This document shows positions 44,706 through 56,841 of a stretch of 64,000 bases of DNA, one piece after another. The stretch's first letter is position 1. Every line of letters starts with the position of its first letter. Below the pieces are notes generated by a model. The model had not been told where the DNA came from and did not search any database. It worked only from the letters and a program-made list of their open reading frames with translations. The stretch is from Neostapfia colusana (taxonomy: Eukaryota; Streptophyta; Magnoliopsida; Poales; Poaceae), in the NCBI GenBank assembly GCA_030760725.1, contig JASWHV010000018.1, positions 23,964,273-24,028,272 of the forward strand, in the 5' to 3' direction. The translations under genes were made by a program, and so were the position numbers.

Positions 44706-47700
44706 TGACACGACCCCAATGGTCCTGTCGAGCCAGGATCACGCTGAGGGGTGCTGCTTTGCACAGCACCGTATAACACACGTAAAAGGTGCAAAGCGGA
44801 AGCGGAAGTTTCATTACATAAACAAGTTTATGAACATGTTTACATCAAAATAAGTTCAGTCTACACTCGCGGGCGTAGACTAAGCATCAAGTGCACGTTC
44901 AGCCCTCGAACGTGTCCTTGCTAGCACACACGCACACTAACTCTGCGGCGTGCACGACTCCCACTCGACGGGGTTCCCCTCCTGGGGTTCCGTCTCCTCT
45001 TCGGGAGTCCCTTCCTCATAGAACCCTGCAAAAGCTTCAAACACAAGCAGTGACCACGAAGGCTCAGCAAGTCTGACCCGTCTCACCTAAACATGGAACT
45101 TCTACATGAGGGTAATGGGTTGCATGAGGTAAAAATCATTTGCAAGGACTCGCCTAATTAGTAGAACCTTACTTTCAAGTTTTAGCAGCAGGTTGTGGAG
45201 AACCTTACGCTAAGGCACATGAGAGAGCCGCAATCAAACAAGAAACGCATTTCTCTCATGTACTTTGCCCAAAGTTGAAAAGAACTTTAATTAGCTCTAA
45301 GCTACAGCATATCATTAACAATCAATGTCCAGCTTTCAATCAGCAACATTTTAACATGTAACTAGCCTGTTCTTTCTACGTCACGGTACAGTGAACAAGT
45401 GGTACTCACTGACCGCGAGGGACGGCGATTATAATCGATTTACACCTGCAGGGTTACCCGAACAACCCGTCACGTACGCCCGTACTCGATGTTGCCTACA
45501 ACAACCATCACGGACGCCGTACGCGACTACCTTTCACCCGTCAGCCAAATATTGAACCGGTCCCATCGTCCCGAGCAAGAGGTCCCTGCACGCGCATCTC
45601 TGTGCCGCCAGCTGATTTACACCTCGAGCTCTCAACCTACCCTCTGAACGACGGGCAATGCCTCAATACCCAGCTACCCGAATTACATCAGTTTCCCGGT
45701 TCCCATATAGCCGGTAGGTCTTCGGTACTGTTCTAGCTTGTTCAACAGGCCCGCACACGGCTCGGTCCTCAATCGACACGAGCGGAGCTACAGCACCCAG
45801 GCCCCAAAGTCCTGCTGCCCTTACTCTCCGCTCGGTCTCATTTTCTTGCCATGTGTATCATGTGCTATCTCTACCCGAGCAATGTGCCTCTAGCCTATTC
45901 TCGCGAGTAGTTCCAACTACTCGACTTGTACCGAATCCTACTCTATCCTAGCAATGCAGTGGCTAACGAGGTTTTCAATCCTAAACCCAACCCATGGTTT
46001 TCTTGGCTGTGCAGTTGGGTTTCCAATCAAGACTCTAGTGCAAAGAACAATATTCAAAGATGTGCTCAAAACAATAAATATTTGTAAAAAGGTTAATGCA
46101 AACCGGGGCTTGCCTTACTGCTCTTGGTCGTAGGCTAGCTGTTCGTCCGGAGTAACGAAGTCTAGGACTTCGGGTTCCTCCTCGACCTTAGCGACTACAT
46201 GATAAGAGCAATGTATGTATTAATTTATATGCATTTGTATTAACTTTGAAGTTGTAAAGTCTATAACCCTTGCTAGACAGACCTAATGACTGTGAAACTT
46301 TTACTGTGGCTTGGTTACAACCTAAACCAAGACTTGGTCAAGTTTTAGTTGCAGCAAAGCTCATTTGAGCCCTCCACAATTAATTATGTCCTTTACCTTA
46401 ATTGGAACTCTTAGGGTGTTCTAGGAATTTTCATGAAACAAACTATGCCTTCCTGAAAACTAGATTTTCAGAGGGTTCTAATGGAGTTGGTCTCACTTAA
46501 TTTGGAAGTCTCTAACTAAAGATATGAGCCAAACAATTTCAGAGAAAATTCTGAAAATGTTTCTGAACATTTTCTATTTTCTTTGGAACAGTTTCACTAA
46601 TCACACTATTAGGTGGATTAAATGAGCTCAAATGGATCTGAAATTTTTATGGTAGTTCAAGGATATTTTGGTGAACATCGCAGCAAAATTTCAGGATTTT
46701 CCTCCAAAGGATTCTCCAGTTAAAATTCCTAACAGTTTAAACTTTGAGGAATTAATTCTGGAGAATTAAGGAATTTCATGGAGTGAAACTTGATTTTTCT
46801 GGAAAGTACTCAGAGAGCTGAATCCAGAAAAATTTGGTTCACTCGATTTGGAGCTTTCTAGCCAAAGTTATAAGGATTTGAAGTTTGAACTAAAACTGAA
46901 ATTCGGGGAAAAGTTTAAACTCTGGCTTGTGGGCCCCGCACACAGTGCGTTGTCTCCCTCCTCGCGCCAACTGCGCGGCGGAGGCGTTCTCCGGCGACCC
47001 TCGCCGGAACTGAGTTTCCGGCCACCCCCCAGCCCGAAACTTGCCGCCTGCCCCTTTTCCGACCCCCTGGACTCGATGGTAGGGTCGCCGGCCGCCGGCG
47101 ATGACCGGAAACCCGTGCGCACCGGTGACAGCACCTGCTAGGGTTCCGGTGAGGTCGGTCCCGCTCTCCCGTGCACCAAATCGACAGGAAATCGGTCGGA
47201 GAGCATCAGTAGGGCATGGGAAACACGAACCAGGGCTGGGTGGAAGCTAGAAATACCGGCAACTAGGCTCTCGACGGTGAGCCGAGGTGTTCAGCCATGG
47301 CGGCGGGGAAAACAGCCATATCATGGCCGATGCTCGATGGTTTTCTCTAATTCCAGTTCGAGCGTGGGCGCTATCGTGCGTAGAAGCTACTAGGTAACGA
47401 GCTCATCCAACCTTCATGCATAGAGCACGAATTTCACCCGAAGGTGAGCTCGGTTCTTATGAACTGATCAAGAGTAAATTTGGAAATTCTCGGCGGAGGG
47501 TTGATCAATCGCCAAACGGCTTTCGGCTACTCCATCTACATACAATCACGCACCTTTCTTGTGTAGAGAAGAGGACGTGACAACGGCTGTGCCGTTCTGT
47601 CCACGGGAGCCCGATCGGCGGCGATGTTCGGCTCGCCGGAGAAATGGCTCGTACAGCTCGAGGAAGCTTGCTCACTGGCCAACATGGAGTCTGGGAGGTT

Positions 47701-48626
47701 GCTCATGATCTCTTGGTGCCGTTTTGCTGTTGAGGAGGCTGTGCTCGCGAGTGATCGGCTTGATCAAGCGTGAGCTCGAGCGGCGGCGATGGCAGTGGAA
47801 GAACGGGTCGTGCACGTCGGCAGCTCGGGGAATGGCGACTGAAGCACGCCGGGGAAGGAATAAATAGCCCGGCGGCTGGTCTCCGGCTTGGGGCGCGCAG
47901 CAGGAGCTGGCGCCGGCTGCCCCCCCTCGGTGGCGCGCGCACACTGCACCCGGGAACCGACTGAACTGTGTTTCAGTCGGTTTGTGTTGAGGTAGAGGTT
48001 GACATGTGGGTCCCACCCCCCATTTTAACCTCTGAAATTTACTCCTAATCACTGTTGTAAACAGTGAACCCCATACTACCCTTGGCAATTCAAATTATTC
48101 ACCCATGAGCCATTTGAATTGATCAAAGTTCAAATGAGGTTTGGTTTGAATGAATTTCAGCACAAGTTTAGTTTGAAATTCAAATAAAGTTTGAATTTCT
48201 CCCACTTAGCTCATGTCAAGATCAACTCCAAATGGAGTGAAATTTGGTGTGTGAGCTAACAAAAATGTGCTGAGTAAGAATATGCCCCTCACTTTTAAAT
48301 TCATTTGATAAAAACAGTTTGAATTTGAATATGGTTTCAAACTGCCCTCTTCCTAACTATACCCAAACTGACCTCAAAAAGGTTTTGAATTTGGGTGAAA
48401 CTTGGCATGGACATCCTTAGCAAAGTGTAGGAGTTTTCATATGTCCAGCCCATCTATATCACATGTGGGAAATACCACTTTTGCAATGTGTGAGTTTGTT
48501 TTCTAATGAGCATGTTGATAATTGTTACTTGCTCTTCATTTGTGTTCATCATCTTTCCTCAAATGAGGTGTGTGTGTGTGTGGTGATGAACACTTCAATT
48601 ATGTGTCAAAAACTGAGGCCCTTACA
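44706..48626 (-). repeat. Chromo-D 5' LTR (3,921 bp)
   Basis: On the minus strand it starts TGTAAGGGCC at 48626 and ends GTGTCA at 44706. It is a close relative of the Chromo-C LTR, with a different central GC-rich region (about 46930-47900). A GT microsatellite near 48570 is longer than the equivalent in Chromo-C. Short ORFs inside are not supported as genes. Confidence 0.92.
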
Positions 48627-51600
48627 CAACCTCTCGACGAGGGCGGCGTCCCCTTAAAGGTCGTCCAAGTCGGCGCCGAAGCTACCCAGACCACCCGGGT
48701 AGCCGGGGGCCTGGATAGCAAATAGGAAGGCGCGCTCGTCACCTTCCTCCAGCACAACGTCGACGTGTTTGCATGGCAGCCGTCGCAGATGCCGGGGATC
48801 CCCAGGGAGGTGATCGAGCACCACTTGAAAGTCTTCCCCGACGCCCGGCCGGTTCAACAGAAGCCCCGCAAGCAGTCCATCGAGCGGCAAAACTTCATCC
48901 GTGAAGAAGTCAAGAAACTGCTGGACGCTGGCTTCATACGGGAGGTCCACCACCCACGATGGTTGGCGAACCCCGTCGCTGTCCCGAAGGCTGGCGGGAA
49001 GCTCCGGATGTGCATCGACTACACCAGTCTCAATAAGGCATGTCCTAAAGATCCATTCCCTCTCCCTAGAATAGATCAAATAGTAGACTCAACGTGAGGC
49101 TGTGATATGCTGTGCTTCATAGATGCCTACTCGGGTTTCCATCAGATCCCCATGTCTAGAGAAGACGAGGAGCACACCTCCTTCATCACAGTAGACGGCC
49201 TTTATTGCTATGTGTCTATGCCTTACGGCCTAAAGAATGCACTCCCCACCTTTGTGCGGGCGATGCACAAAACCTTTGGGGAGTTAATAAGAGACCTGGT
49301 TGAGGTGTATGAAGATGACATAGTTGTCAAGGTCAAGCAGGAGTCATCCCTACTAGATAACCTAGCTTTAGTCTTTGACAAGTTGCGCTCTACGCGCACC
49401 AAGCTGAACCCAGATAAATGTGTGTTCGGCGTGTCCTCTGGGAAGCTCTTAGGGTTCCTGGTCTCCCACCGAGGAATTGAGGCCAACCCAGAGAAGATCA
49501 AGGCCATCGACTTGATGCGGCCCCCTGCCCGCGTCAAGGATGTCCAGAAACTCACGGGATGTCTAGCCGCGCTGAGTCGGTTTATACCGAGGCTAGCAGA
49601 GCAGGCACTCCCTTTCTTTAAGCTCCTGCGCAAGTCAGGCCCCTTTGCCTCGACTTACGAAGCAGAAGAGGCTTTCCAGGAGTTGAAGCGACTCCTGACG
49701 ACCCTTCCTATCATGGTAGCCCCTGAGCCCGGAGAGCACCTGCTGCTCTACATCGCGGCGACAACTGAAGTGGTGAGTATGGTCCTCGTCGCAGAGCGGC
49801 CAGACCTCTCGCCCTCGCAACCTGCTCCGGTAGCAGAAGTCAAACACCAGGGGGGCCCTTTGGGCCAAGACGGTCTCCCGGACCCCCTGGAGGTCCAAGA
49901 CGACCACCCGGAGGCCCAGGACGGCATCCCGGACCCCCGAGATAAATCTCCAGGGTCCGATTGGGATCTCCCGGAGGTCCCTCAAGATCCCCCGGAGCTC
50001 CCGGATGATCAAGAAAGCTTAAGGGCCTCCGGGTCCCAGCTCCCGGAGGCCCCCGTTGGTCCACCCACCTCCGGCGGGCCGGGGCCAATGGACGAGGAGC
50101 TCCCAAGCCTAAGAGAGAGGGTCCGAACCATACAAGGGCCTGTGTACTACATCAGTGAGGTACTTCATGAGGCCAAGACAAGGTACCTAGAAGTCCACAA
50201 GCTGCTGTATGCGGTGCTCGTAGCCTCCAGGAAGCTCCGCCACTACTTCCAGGCCCACCAGGTCTCGGTAGTCACCTCGTATCCGCTGAAGACGATTCTT
50301 CACAGCCCCCATGCGACTGGCAACGTTGCCAAATGGGCGGCGGAACTGGCGCAGTTTGAGCTGGACTTCCTCCCACGTCATGCAGTCAAGAGCCAAGCAC
50401 TGGCTGACTTTGTGGCAGAGTGGACACCAACGAAGACTGAACCAGGGGGCCATGAAAGCGGTGAGCCAGAGCCCAAAGCTCCGGTCTTCACCGAACCCCA
50501 CTGGACACTCTTCTTCGACGGCTCCTCGCGAAAGCAGGGGGCCGGTGCCGGCGTACTGCTCCTCATGCCATCGGGGGAGCAGTTTGGGTATATGATGCGT
50601 CTCAATTTCAAGGCAACCAACAACATGGCGGAGTATGAAGCACTCATCTTTGGCCTGCAGACAGCCCTGTCTTTAGGCGCTCGCCAGCTGTTGGCACAGG
50701 GCGACTCCCAGCTGGTCATCAAGCAAGTCAAGGGCGAATGCTCCTGCAATGACCCACAGCTAGCTGCGTATCTGCTTCACGTGCAGATGTTGGAGAAAGA
50801 ATTCCTCGGCTTGGACCTGCACCACGTTCCAACGAAGGCTTCCACCGGAGCCCCTGCGCCCGAAAGAGTTTTCGAGAGGACGTTGCTGCGGCCCACAGCC
50901 CGGCCCGCCGAGCCGGGCGAAGGGGGCTTGCCCAGCACCTCGAAGCTGGCAGTCCCGGCGGCCCTACAGCCATGGATGCCGCCAAGGATCGTAAGCGTCA
51001 CTGGGGACTCCGTGCAACCCAGCGCTCAAGATCCAGACGCTCAAGTCAGACCTGATGCATGGATCACGGAGATCCGGGACTACTTGAAAGAAAACATCCT
51101 CCCTGATGAATGTGTAACCGCTGAACGGATTGTGCGTATGGCTAAGAGGTACGCGCTGGTAGAGGGGGATCTCTACCGGCGTGGCACCAACCACATCCTA
51201 TTGCAATGCATAACCCAGGGGGAAGGCTGCGACTTGCTCGCTGAGATCCATGGAGGCGAATGTGGAGGTCATTCTTCCTCACGCACGCTTGTCGGTAAAG
51301 CCTTCCGGCATGGCTTCTACTGGCCGACAGCACTCCAGGATGCCGTCAAGCTGGTCGAGAGCTGCAAGGCGTGCCAGTTCCACGCCAAGCAGATCCATAC
51401 ACCGGCTCAGGCGGTACAGATGATCCCGCCCTCATGGCCGTTTGCCGTATAGGGTCTGGACATCCTGGGACCATTCCCCAGAACCGTCGGGGGATTCCGG
51501 TACCTCTATGTCGCTATCGACAAGTTCACCAAGTGGCCGGAAGCTACACCAGTTGTCACCATCAACAAACAATCTGCAGTAAAATTCATCAAGTCTATCG

Positions 51601-52295
51601 TCTGCCGGTTCGGGGTCCCAAACAGGATCATCACTGACAACGGGACCCAGTTCACCAGCGCAGCATTCCAAGGCTACTGCGAGGACCTTGGCATTCAGAT
51701 ATGCTATGCCTCTGTCGCCTACCCGAGGAGCAATGGGCAAGTTGAGAGGGCCAACGCGGAGATTCTCGGGGGCCTCAAGACTCGCACCTTCGCCAACCTG
51801 AAGAAACATGGTGCCAATTTGGTAGATGAGCTTCCGAGCACACTATGGGCTAACCGGACATCACAGAGCCGGGCCACCGGGGAGACACCCTTCTTCATGG
51901 TGTACGGGGCTGAAGCTGTACTTCCCCCAGAAATCACCATGAAGTCTCACCGTGTCCGGGCTTACGACGAAGCCACGCAGGACAACCTCCGGCATGGAGA
52001 AATCGACCTCGTCGACGAGGTCCGATTACATGCGGCACTCCGTAACGCGTGTTACAGACAAGCGCTTCGGCGCTACCACCAGAGGTCTGTGCGTGCCCGG
52101 AAGCTGCAGGAAGGTGACCTGGTGTTGCGACGTATACTTTCTCGCGAAGGGGCCCACAAACTCTCCCCTAGTTGGGAAGGCCCCTTCCGAGTCGCGAAAG
52201 TATACCGCCCCGGGTGTGTGCGCCTTTCCACCGAGGATGGGGACCTGCTCCCAAATCCTTGGAACATAGAACACCTTCGTAAGTTCTACCCTTAG
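48627..52295 (+). pseudogene. Tat-2 pol: RT, two RNase H domains, integrase
   Basis: One frame runs from the Chromo-D boundary to the stop at 52293-52295, with three in-frame stops. TAG 48723-48725 is conserved in all copies. TGA 49095-49097 and TAG 51450-51452 are specific to this copy, the latter at an expected Trp. RT (about 48800-49500) shows CIDYTSLNKACPKDPFPLPRID and an active site YEDD at 49308 instead of Y(V/I)DD. gRH (about 49735-50430) is split by an acidic, Pro-rich linker of roughly 80 residues. aRH (about 50500-50830) has FFDGSS and NNMAEYEA. Integrase has HHCC (51130-51400), then D, D and E with a D-X35-E spacing, and a C-terminus ending KFYP. Two RNase H domains identify the Tat lineage. 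It is inactive as it stands. Confidence 0.9.
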
Positions 52296-54296
52296 AGCAG
52301 AAATAGGACAGTACTTTCTTTTCGTAATAAACTCTATAGAGTCCAGGAGCAGCGCTCGGAGCAGCTAAACCCCAGGGGACGGTCCAGGACTACGTTCAGC
52401 TTTGCCTGGTTCCGACTCCAAGCGCGTAGAGTCTTGCTTCCCCTCTTAATGGGGTGGGTCGTGGCCTCCATGTTTAGCCTGCCTTCCTCCTATAGGAAGT
52501 TGTACGAAAAGAAATCTTCTCTACTTTGCTCTTTCTTTGTACTCATTTAAATTGTGAATTAAGTTTTTTCACCCTTGCAGTGCATGGTTGCCATGTACTC
52601 AGCTCCCCCTCTCTACAAGTCCCCAAGCACCAAGCATATGGTTAGGGGCTATAAGTCAAACAAGACTATGAAATAAGAGAGGGGGAGCCCCCAAGGAGAA
52701 TTACGTTTCCTCTACCTATGTGCAGGGCCTCCAGGTTGCGGCAACAGGGACTGCATGAAGCAGGAGGAAAGGAGCTACCAGCTACTCCGGCCTGGGACTG
52801 GAAGGACCGGGACCTGCCCCTCCAGCAGGGGCGGGGCCCGGGGACCCACGTGTCCAGCGGGCCCGGAACTCTCTCCTCCCTTGAGGACGGCTCCGAGCTC
52901 GCCACGTGGTTGGCGGAAGCCGGACCTCCCCCTCAGAGGGAGGGCTCCGAAAGCCCTACGTGTCCAACATGGCCGGTGCTCCCGCCTCTTAGGAAGGAGC
53001 TCCGGACCCGCCACGTGGCAGGCAGATCTGGAGCCCCCCATAGGGCGAGATCCGGAGACCTCCGGGGGCCACTAACACGGTTAGGACCCGGGGAGGGTGT
53101 CTGTGCAAAGCTCCGAGATTGGAAATGGCCTCTGAGTACCTTGCGGAGCTAAGGACTCGGCCAGGCAAAGCCAAGAAGGAGAGAAAAAGCATCGCAGACA
53201 CAAGTATCCAAAAGAGTCAAATTAAGCGATGCTCCATGAGCTGGACTACAGACTCGATAAAAAGAAAGAAACAAGCCCCAAGGGTCTCCCGACACGACTA
53301 GAATCCAGAAGTTGCAACAACGGCCGCATCACCAGGCTTCAGTCCTGGCAGAACTCTCTCGCTCTATGACCAGAGCGCAGGAGTCGCCTTCCTCCTCATC
53401 GGCGCAAAAACCAGTGACACCACGGGAGCTCCTGAGGCCCCCTCCGCAGTATTCAGCAGCCTTCTTGGAGACTCTACCGCCCGGGATTCTCCACGGTGCA
53501 TCGGCGGTTTCCTTCTCCTGAAGTTCCCTCATCACCTGCGCAAAAGCCGGTGTCGACAAGGGTGCCCCTGGAGCCCCCAACCTTCATCACCTGCGCAAAA
53601 GCCGGAGTCAACAAGGGTGCTCCCGAGGCCCTCTCCGCATTGTTCAGCGGTGTTCTTGGAGACCCTGCCGTCTTGGATTCTCTTCGATGCTTCAGCGGTT
53701 CTTTTGAAGACTCCACTACACTCAGGGGCAGGGCAGGCAGGCTCCCTGAGTCCCAGGCTTGGGGCAGACGCGACCGCTGGAGGGAACCAAGAGCAATTTT
53801 TCCCCCATATGGCGGGTTGAGAGCCATGGAAGAATACAAGGCTGCAGGGACCTGAGGGAGGCGCAGGGGTCGGAAGCCTTATAAGAGGAATGAACCCAGA
53901 TGGAGGTTTGATTTAACACCTTCCCGGGTGCGATCCCAAGCGATTCGGAACTCTTCGGATACCCCGCGTCGGCGACCGCTTCGGTTCCTGAACCGAGTGC
54001 CGATGACGGGTGGGCCCAAGCCGCCTGACTGAAGCGGTGAGGGCAAGGAGTCAGTCTCCTGAGAGGATGAGCCGGCGAGGCACTTCAGCGGTTCCCGAAG
54101 AAAGCGCCGCAAAGGTGGCAGTCTTGGGAACCGCCGCAGTAAAAGCAACCATCAAGTGAGCGCACGCTCCCACGATCCCGTGGCCGTTCGTGCTCCGGCA
54201 GCGGTCAATTCGGGACTAGAGGAAGTGCGCGGATCGGAAGAGACGGAGGTCCCACCTCGGGCTCGCTATCTCCCCAGAGATGGGCCCGGGGGCCAC
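52296..54296 (+). other. Tat-2 3' region with G-box repeats and polypurine tract
   Basis: Just after pol comes an untranslated stretch with AATAAA at 52327. At 52780-53040 are blocks like the LTR U3 repeats with CACGTG at 52847, 52903 and 53012. At 53330-53700 are short tandem repeats; the landmark ATCACCTGCG occurs at 53531 and 53586. The region ends with GGGCCCGGGGGCCAC (54282-54296), the polypurine tract directly before the 3' LTR. An antisense-ORF remnant is on the minus strand at 53474-53827. Confidence 0.75.
53474..53827 (-). CDS. Tat-2 antisense ORF remnant (117 aa)
   Basis: It starts MALNPPYGGK, comparable to MASNPL at the antisense-ORF start in Tat-T unit 2, at a similar distance from the 3' LTR. 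A TATA-like CTTATAAG lies about 50 bp upstream (53878-53885). The rest consists of Pro/Ser/Gly-rich short repeats (TPAFAQVM, TGFCAGDE) and no coiled coil, so the usual C-terminal part has been lost or replaced. It is probably not functional. Identification rests on position and the first few residues. Confidence 0.4.
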   Translation of the reverse strand: MALNPPYGGKIALGSLQRSRLPQAWDSGSLPALPLSVVESSKEPLKHRRESKTAGSPRTPLNNAERASGAPLLTPAFAQVMKVGGSRGTLVDTGFCAGDEGTSGEGNRRCTVENPGR

Positions 54297-55394
54297 TGTC
54301 GGTACCTGAGATATGGGGTACCCCCGCGCACAGGGTAAAATGCCTAAGGAACTCGCCCTTCTCCGCAGGGAGAGCTCCGAAGGCGCCACATGTCCGGCGG
54401 GGTCGGACCTCCCTCTCCTTAGAGGAGAGCTCCGGGCCCGCCACGTGGCATACAGAAGCCGGACCTCCCCCCTCCGCGGGAGAGAGGCCCGAAGGCGCCA
54501 CGCGTCCGGTGGCGCCGGACCTCCCTCTCCTCAGAGGAGAGCTCCTGGCCCGCCACGTGGCATACATAAGCCGGACCTCCCCCTCCGCGGGAGAGAGGCC
54601 TGAAGGCGCCGCGTGTCCAGCGGGGCCGGACCTCCCTCTCCTCAGAGGAGGGCTCCGGGCCCACCACGTGGCAGCAGAGCAACGCTGCCTGCCCCGAGTG
54701 GTAGGCAGCGTGCGTAAATACGCCCCATACCTTGCCTGTACAAGGTATTCAAGGCCTGCGTTTTCCCAAGACGCGGAAACGCGGAGCACGCGTCTGTCAG
54801 GTGCCGTTGCACCCAGTCGCATCATAGACTGGCGCGCGGTGTCAGAACCTGTCAGCCAATAAACACTGCGATATGACAACCCATGCCGCCTGCGCCGTCA
54901 TCAACCGCTACGACTGGCATGCGGCATGGGCAGGGAGGCAAGATGAAGACTCAGAAGCCTTCGGCCAGAGACAACTACCGGCATAACTGCAGATACGGTA
55001 GATAATAGAAAATCTTCCCAGGACCACCTGTCGGGTCTCGGCTCCCCTTGTAAGCCGCCCGAGTCTTAGACTATAAAAGGCTCGGGTAGGCGCCGATAGC
55101 AAGGGTTCGCACTTTGCAACTCATACGCTAGCCATACACTCTCAAGCTGTAACTCACCCCCAAGCTCAGACCTCCGGCCCTGAGCAGCAAGCAATACAGC
55201 GAGCTCCATAGCTCGCCGTGGACGTAGGGTTTTACGCTCCGGCGGCCTGAACCACGTAAAACTCACCGTGTCAAGCTCTTACTAACTCGTCCATCTGCGC
55301 AAGCTCTCCGCTAGGGACTAGCCCCTCCGAAAAAAGAACCTCCGCGGGCTGCCCAGTGCAGGCCCTGGGGAACTGTCGATCGCACACTTCGACA
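54297..55394 (+). repeat. Tat-2 3' LTR (1,098 bp)
   Basis: TGTCGGTACC...CTTCGACA, with TATAAAA at 55072-55078. The U3 repeats carry intact CACGTG at 54442, 54554 and 54665, spaced 112 and 111 bp. It differs from the 5' LTR at many sites, so the insertion is clearly older than Chromo-C. The right flank ACCAC is the target duplication. Confidence 0.93.
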
Positions 55395-56841
55395 ACCACC
55401 ATGTGTCTCTTAGCCATACGCACAATCCGTTCAGCGGATACACGTTCATCAGGGAGGATATTGTCTTTCAAGTAGTCGCGGACCTCCGTGATCCATGCAT
55501 CGGGTCTGACTTGAGCATCTGGATCTTGAGCGCTGGGTTGCACGGAGTCCCCAGTGACGCTTATGATCCTTGGCGGCGTCCACGGCCGCCGAGACCGCCA
55601 GCTTCGAGGTGCTGGTCTAGCCCCCTTCGCCCGGCTCGGCGGGCCGGGCTGTGGGCCGCGGCAACGTCCTCTCGAGGCCCCCTTCAGGCATAGTGGCTCC
55701 AGTGGGGGTCTTCGTTGAAAGGTCGTCAGCTGCGGCCTTGCTAGCGCGCGGTACATGGTGCGGGTCCAAGGCGAGGAGGTCTGTCTCCACCGTCTTGGTT
55801 GATAACCAGACTGGGAGTTGCCCTGAGCCAACGACTAGCAAGGAGGATGAGCACTTCATACTTTGCTATGTTGTTGGCTGCCTTGGAATTGAAACGCGCC
55901 ACATACGCAGACTGCTCCCCCGATGGCGTGAGGAACAGTATGCTAGCATCGGCCCCCTGCTGTCGCAAGGAGCCGTCGATGAACATCATTCGGTAAGGTC
56001 TGGTGAAGGTCAGGGCTCAGGGTCCTATTTCATCGTCTTCGTGGCCCCTTGAGCGTGCGTCTACTTCAGCTACAAGTCAACTAGTGCTCGGTTAATATCT
56101 GCATGACGGGAAAGGGAGCCTAGGTCAAACTTCAGTGGCTTCGCCGCCCATTTGGCGGCATTGTCCACTGCGTGGGGGATAGCTTTTAGCCTGAGGTGAC
56201 CGCCGGGCGCTCGATACTCGAGGGTCCCCAGGCTGCTTTGGACCTTCCGGGGAGCTCCGCTGATGTCCCGAGAGCTCCGGGGAGGGGTCCCATTGCACCT
56301 CCGGGAGGTCCTGCTGGTCCTCCGGGAGGTTGTGTCGGGGATCCTAGGTTGCTTCTTGGTAGCGAAACTGGTTATGGTGGTATGGGGTTAAAGCTATTGG
56401 CGCGAGGACCAGAAATTCATGGGACCCCTAGCTACGCCAAGTCGGCTTATGCTGGGAGTAGTTGAAGGGCACCCTTTACCTACTCCAGGCCAAGGGGTCT
56501 GATGGGAACCTTAGCAAGCATTTGGGAAGCACAGCACATCACAGCCCGGCATCGAGTCTACTATTTGGCCTATCATAGGGAGAGAAAATAGGCCTTTAGG
56601 GCATGCCTTATTGAGACTGGTGTAGTGGATGCGCCTCCAGAGCGTCTCGCTGGCCTTAGGGATAACAACTCGGTTTGCCAAGCGCCGGGGGCGGCGGACT
56701 CTCCGTCTTGTCGGACGGCTGGGCGTCGGGAAAGACCTTTAAGTAGTGCTCAATCACCTCCCTAGGGATCTCTGGCCTCGGTGACTGCTGTCATGCAGCA
56801 CATCGACCTTGTGCCGGAGGGGGGGCAACGAGCGCGCCTTC
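55395..56841 (-). pseudogene. Tat-1 pol, 5' part: RT core deleted, RNase H remnants
   Basis: After the conserved TAG (56844-56842) the RT N-terminus runs to the IDQIVDS and gly-cys-asp region near 56560. RT catalytic sequence is then missing. A Pro-rich linker follows (repeats of CCTCCCGGAGG near 56230-56340), then a gRH C-terminal piece (AAKWAAKPLKFDL). aRH at about 55990-55800 (DGSLRQQGADASILFL) has an internal deletion and frameshift. The integrase N-terminal linker (DAQVRPDAWITEVRDYLKDNILPDERV) continues to 55395, where Tat-2 interrupts it. Tat-T unit 2 has the same structure and Tat-0 shares the RT deletion. It is not functional. Confidence 0.82.

Larger units (their letters stand above)
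31129..48626 (-). mobile_element. Chromo-D: Tekay/Del-like chromovirus with intact gag-pol
   Basis: The 5' LTR (44706-48626, 3,921 bp) is complete. The 3' LTR (31129-37363) lacks its last 93 bp and has a divergent LTR fragment in its middle. Internal region 37364-44705 holds a primer site, leader, orf0, gag-pol and polypurine tract. The outer boundary at 48626/48627 is a clean LTR end. The other boundary is a deletion that also removed Tat-2 protease, so no target duplication is recoverable. It is the most complete element in the window at protein level. Its LTRs differ at more sites than those of Chromo-C, so it is older. Confidence 0.92.
28195..55394 (+). mobile_element. Tat-2: Tat-type retrotransposon with near-complete pol
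   Basis: LTRs are at 28195-29291 and 54297-55394 in plus orientation. Without the Chromo-D insertion (31129-48626) about 9.7 kb remains. Gag is at 29349-31128, pol at 48627-52295, and the 3' region with antisense-ORF remnant at 52296-54296. It is inserted into the integrase of Tat-1, an element of its own family in opposite orientation. Part of gag, all of protease and the first 93 bp of a Chromo-D LTR were deleted at 31128/31129. Unlike Tat-0, Tat-1 and Tat-T unit 2, it has RT, both RNase H domains and the integrase core. Confidence 0.92.

Noticed and set aside
52060..52295. Envelope-like gene after Tat-2 pol
   Set aside because: The frame is the integrase C-terminus (SREGAHKLSPSWEGPFRVAKV to KFYP). 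No signal peptide or membrane segment follows.
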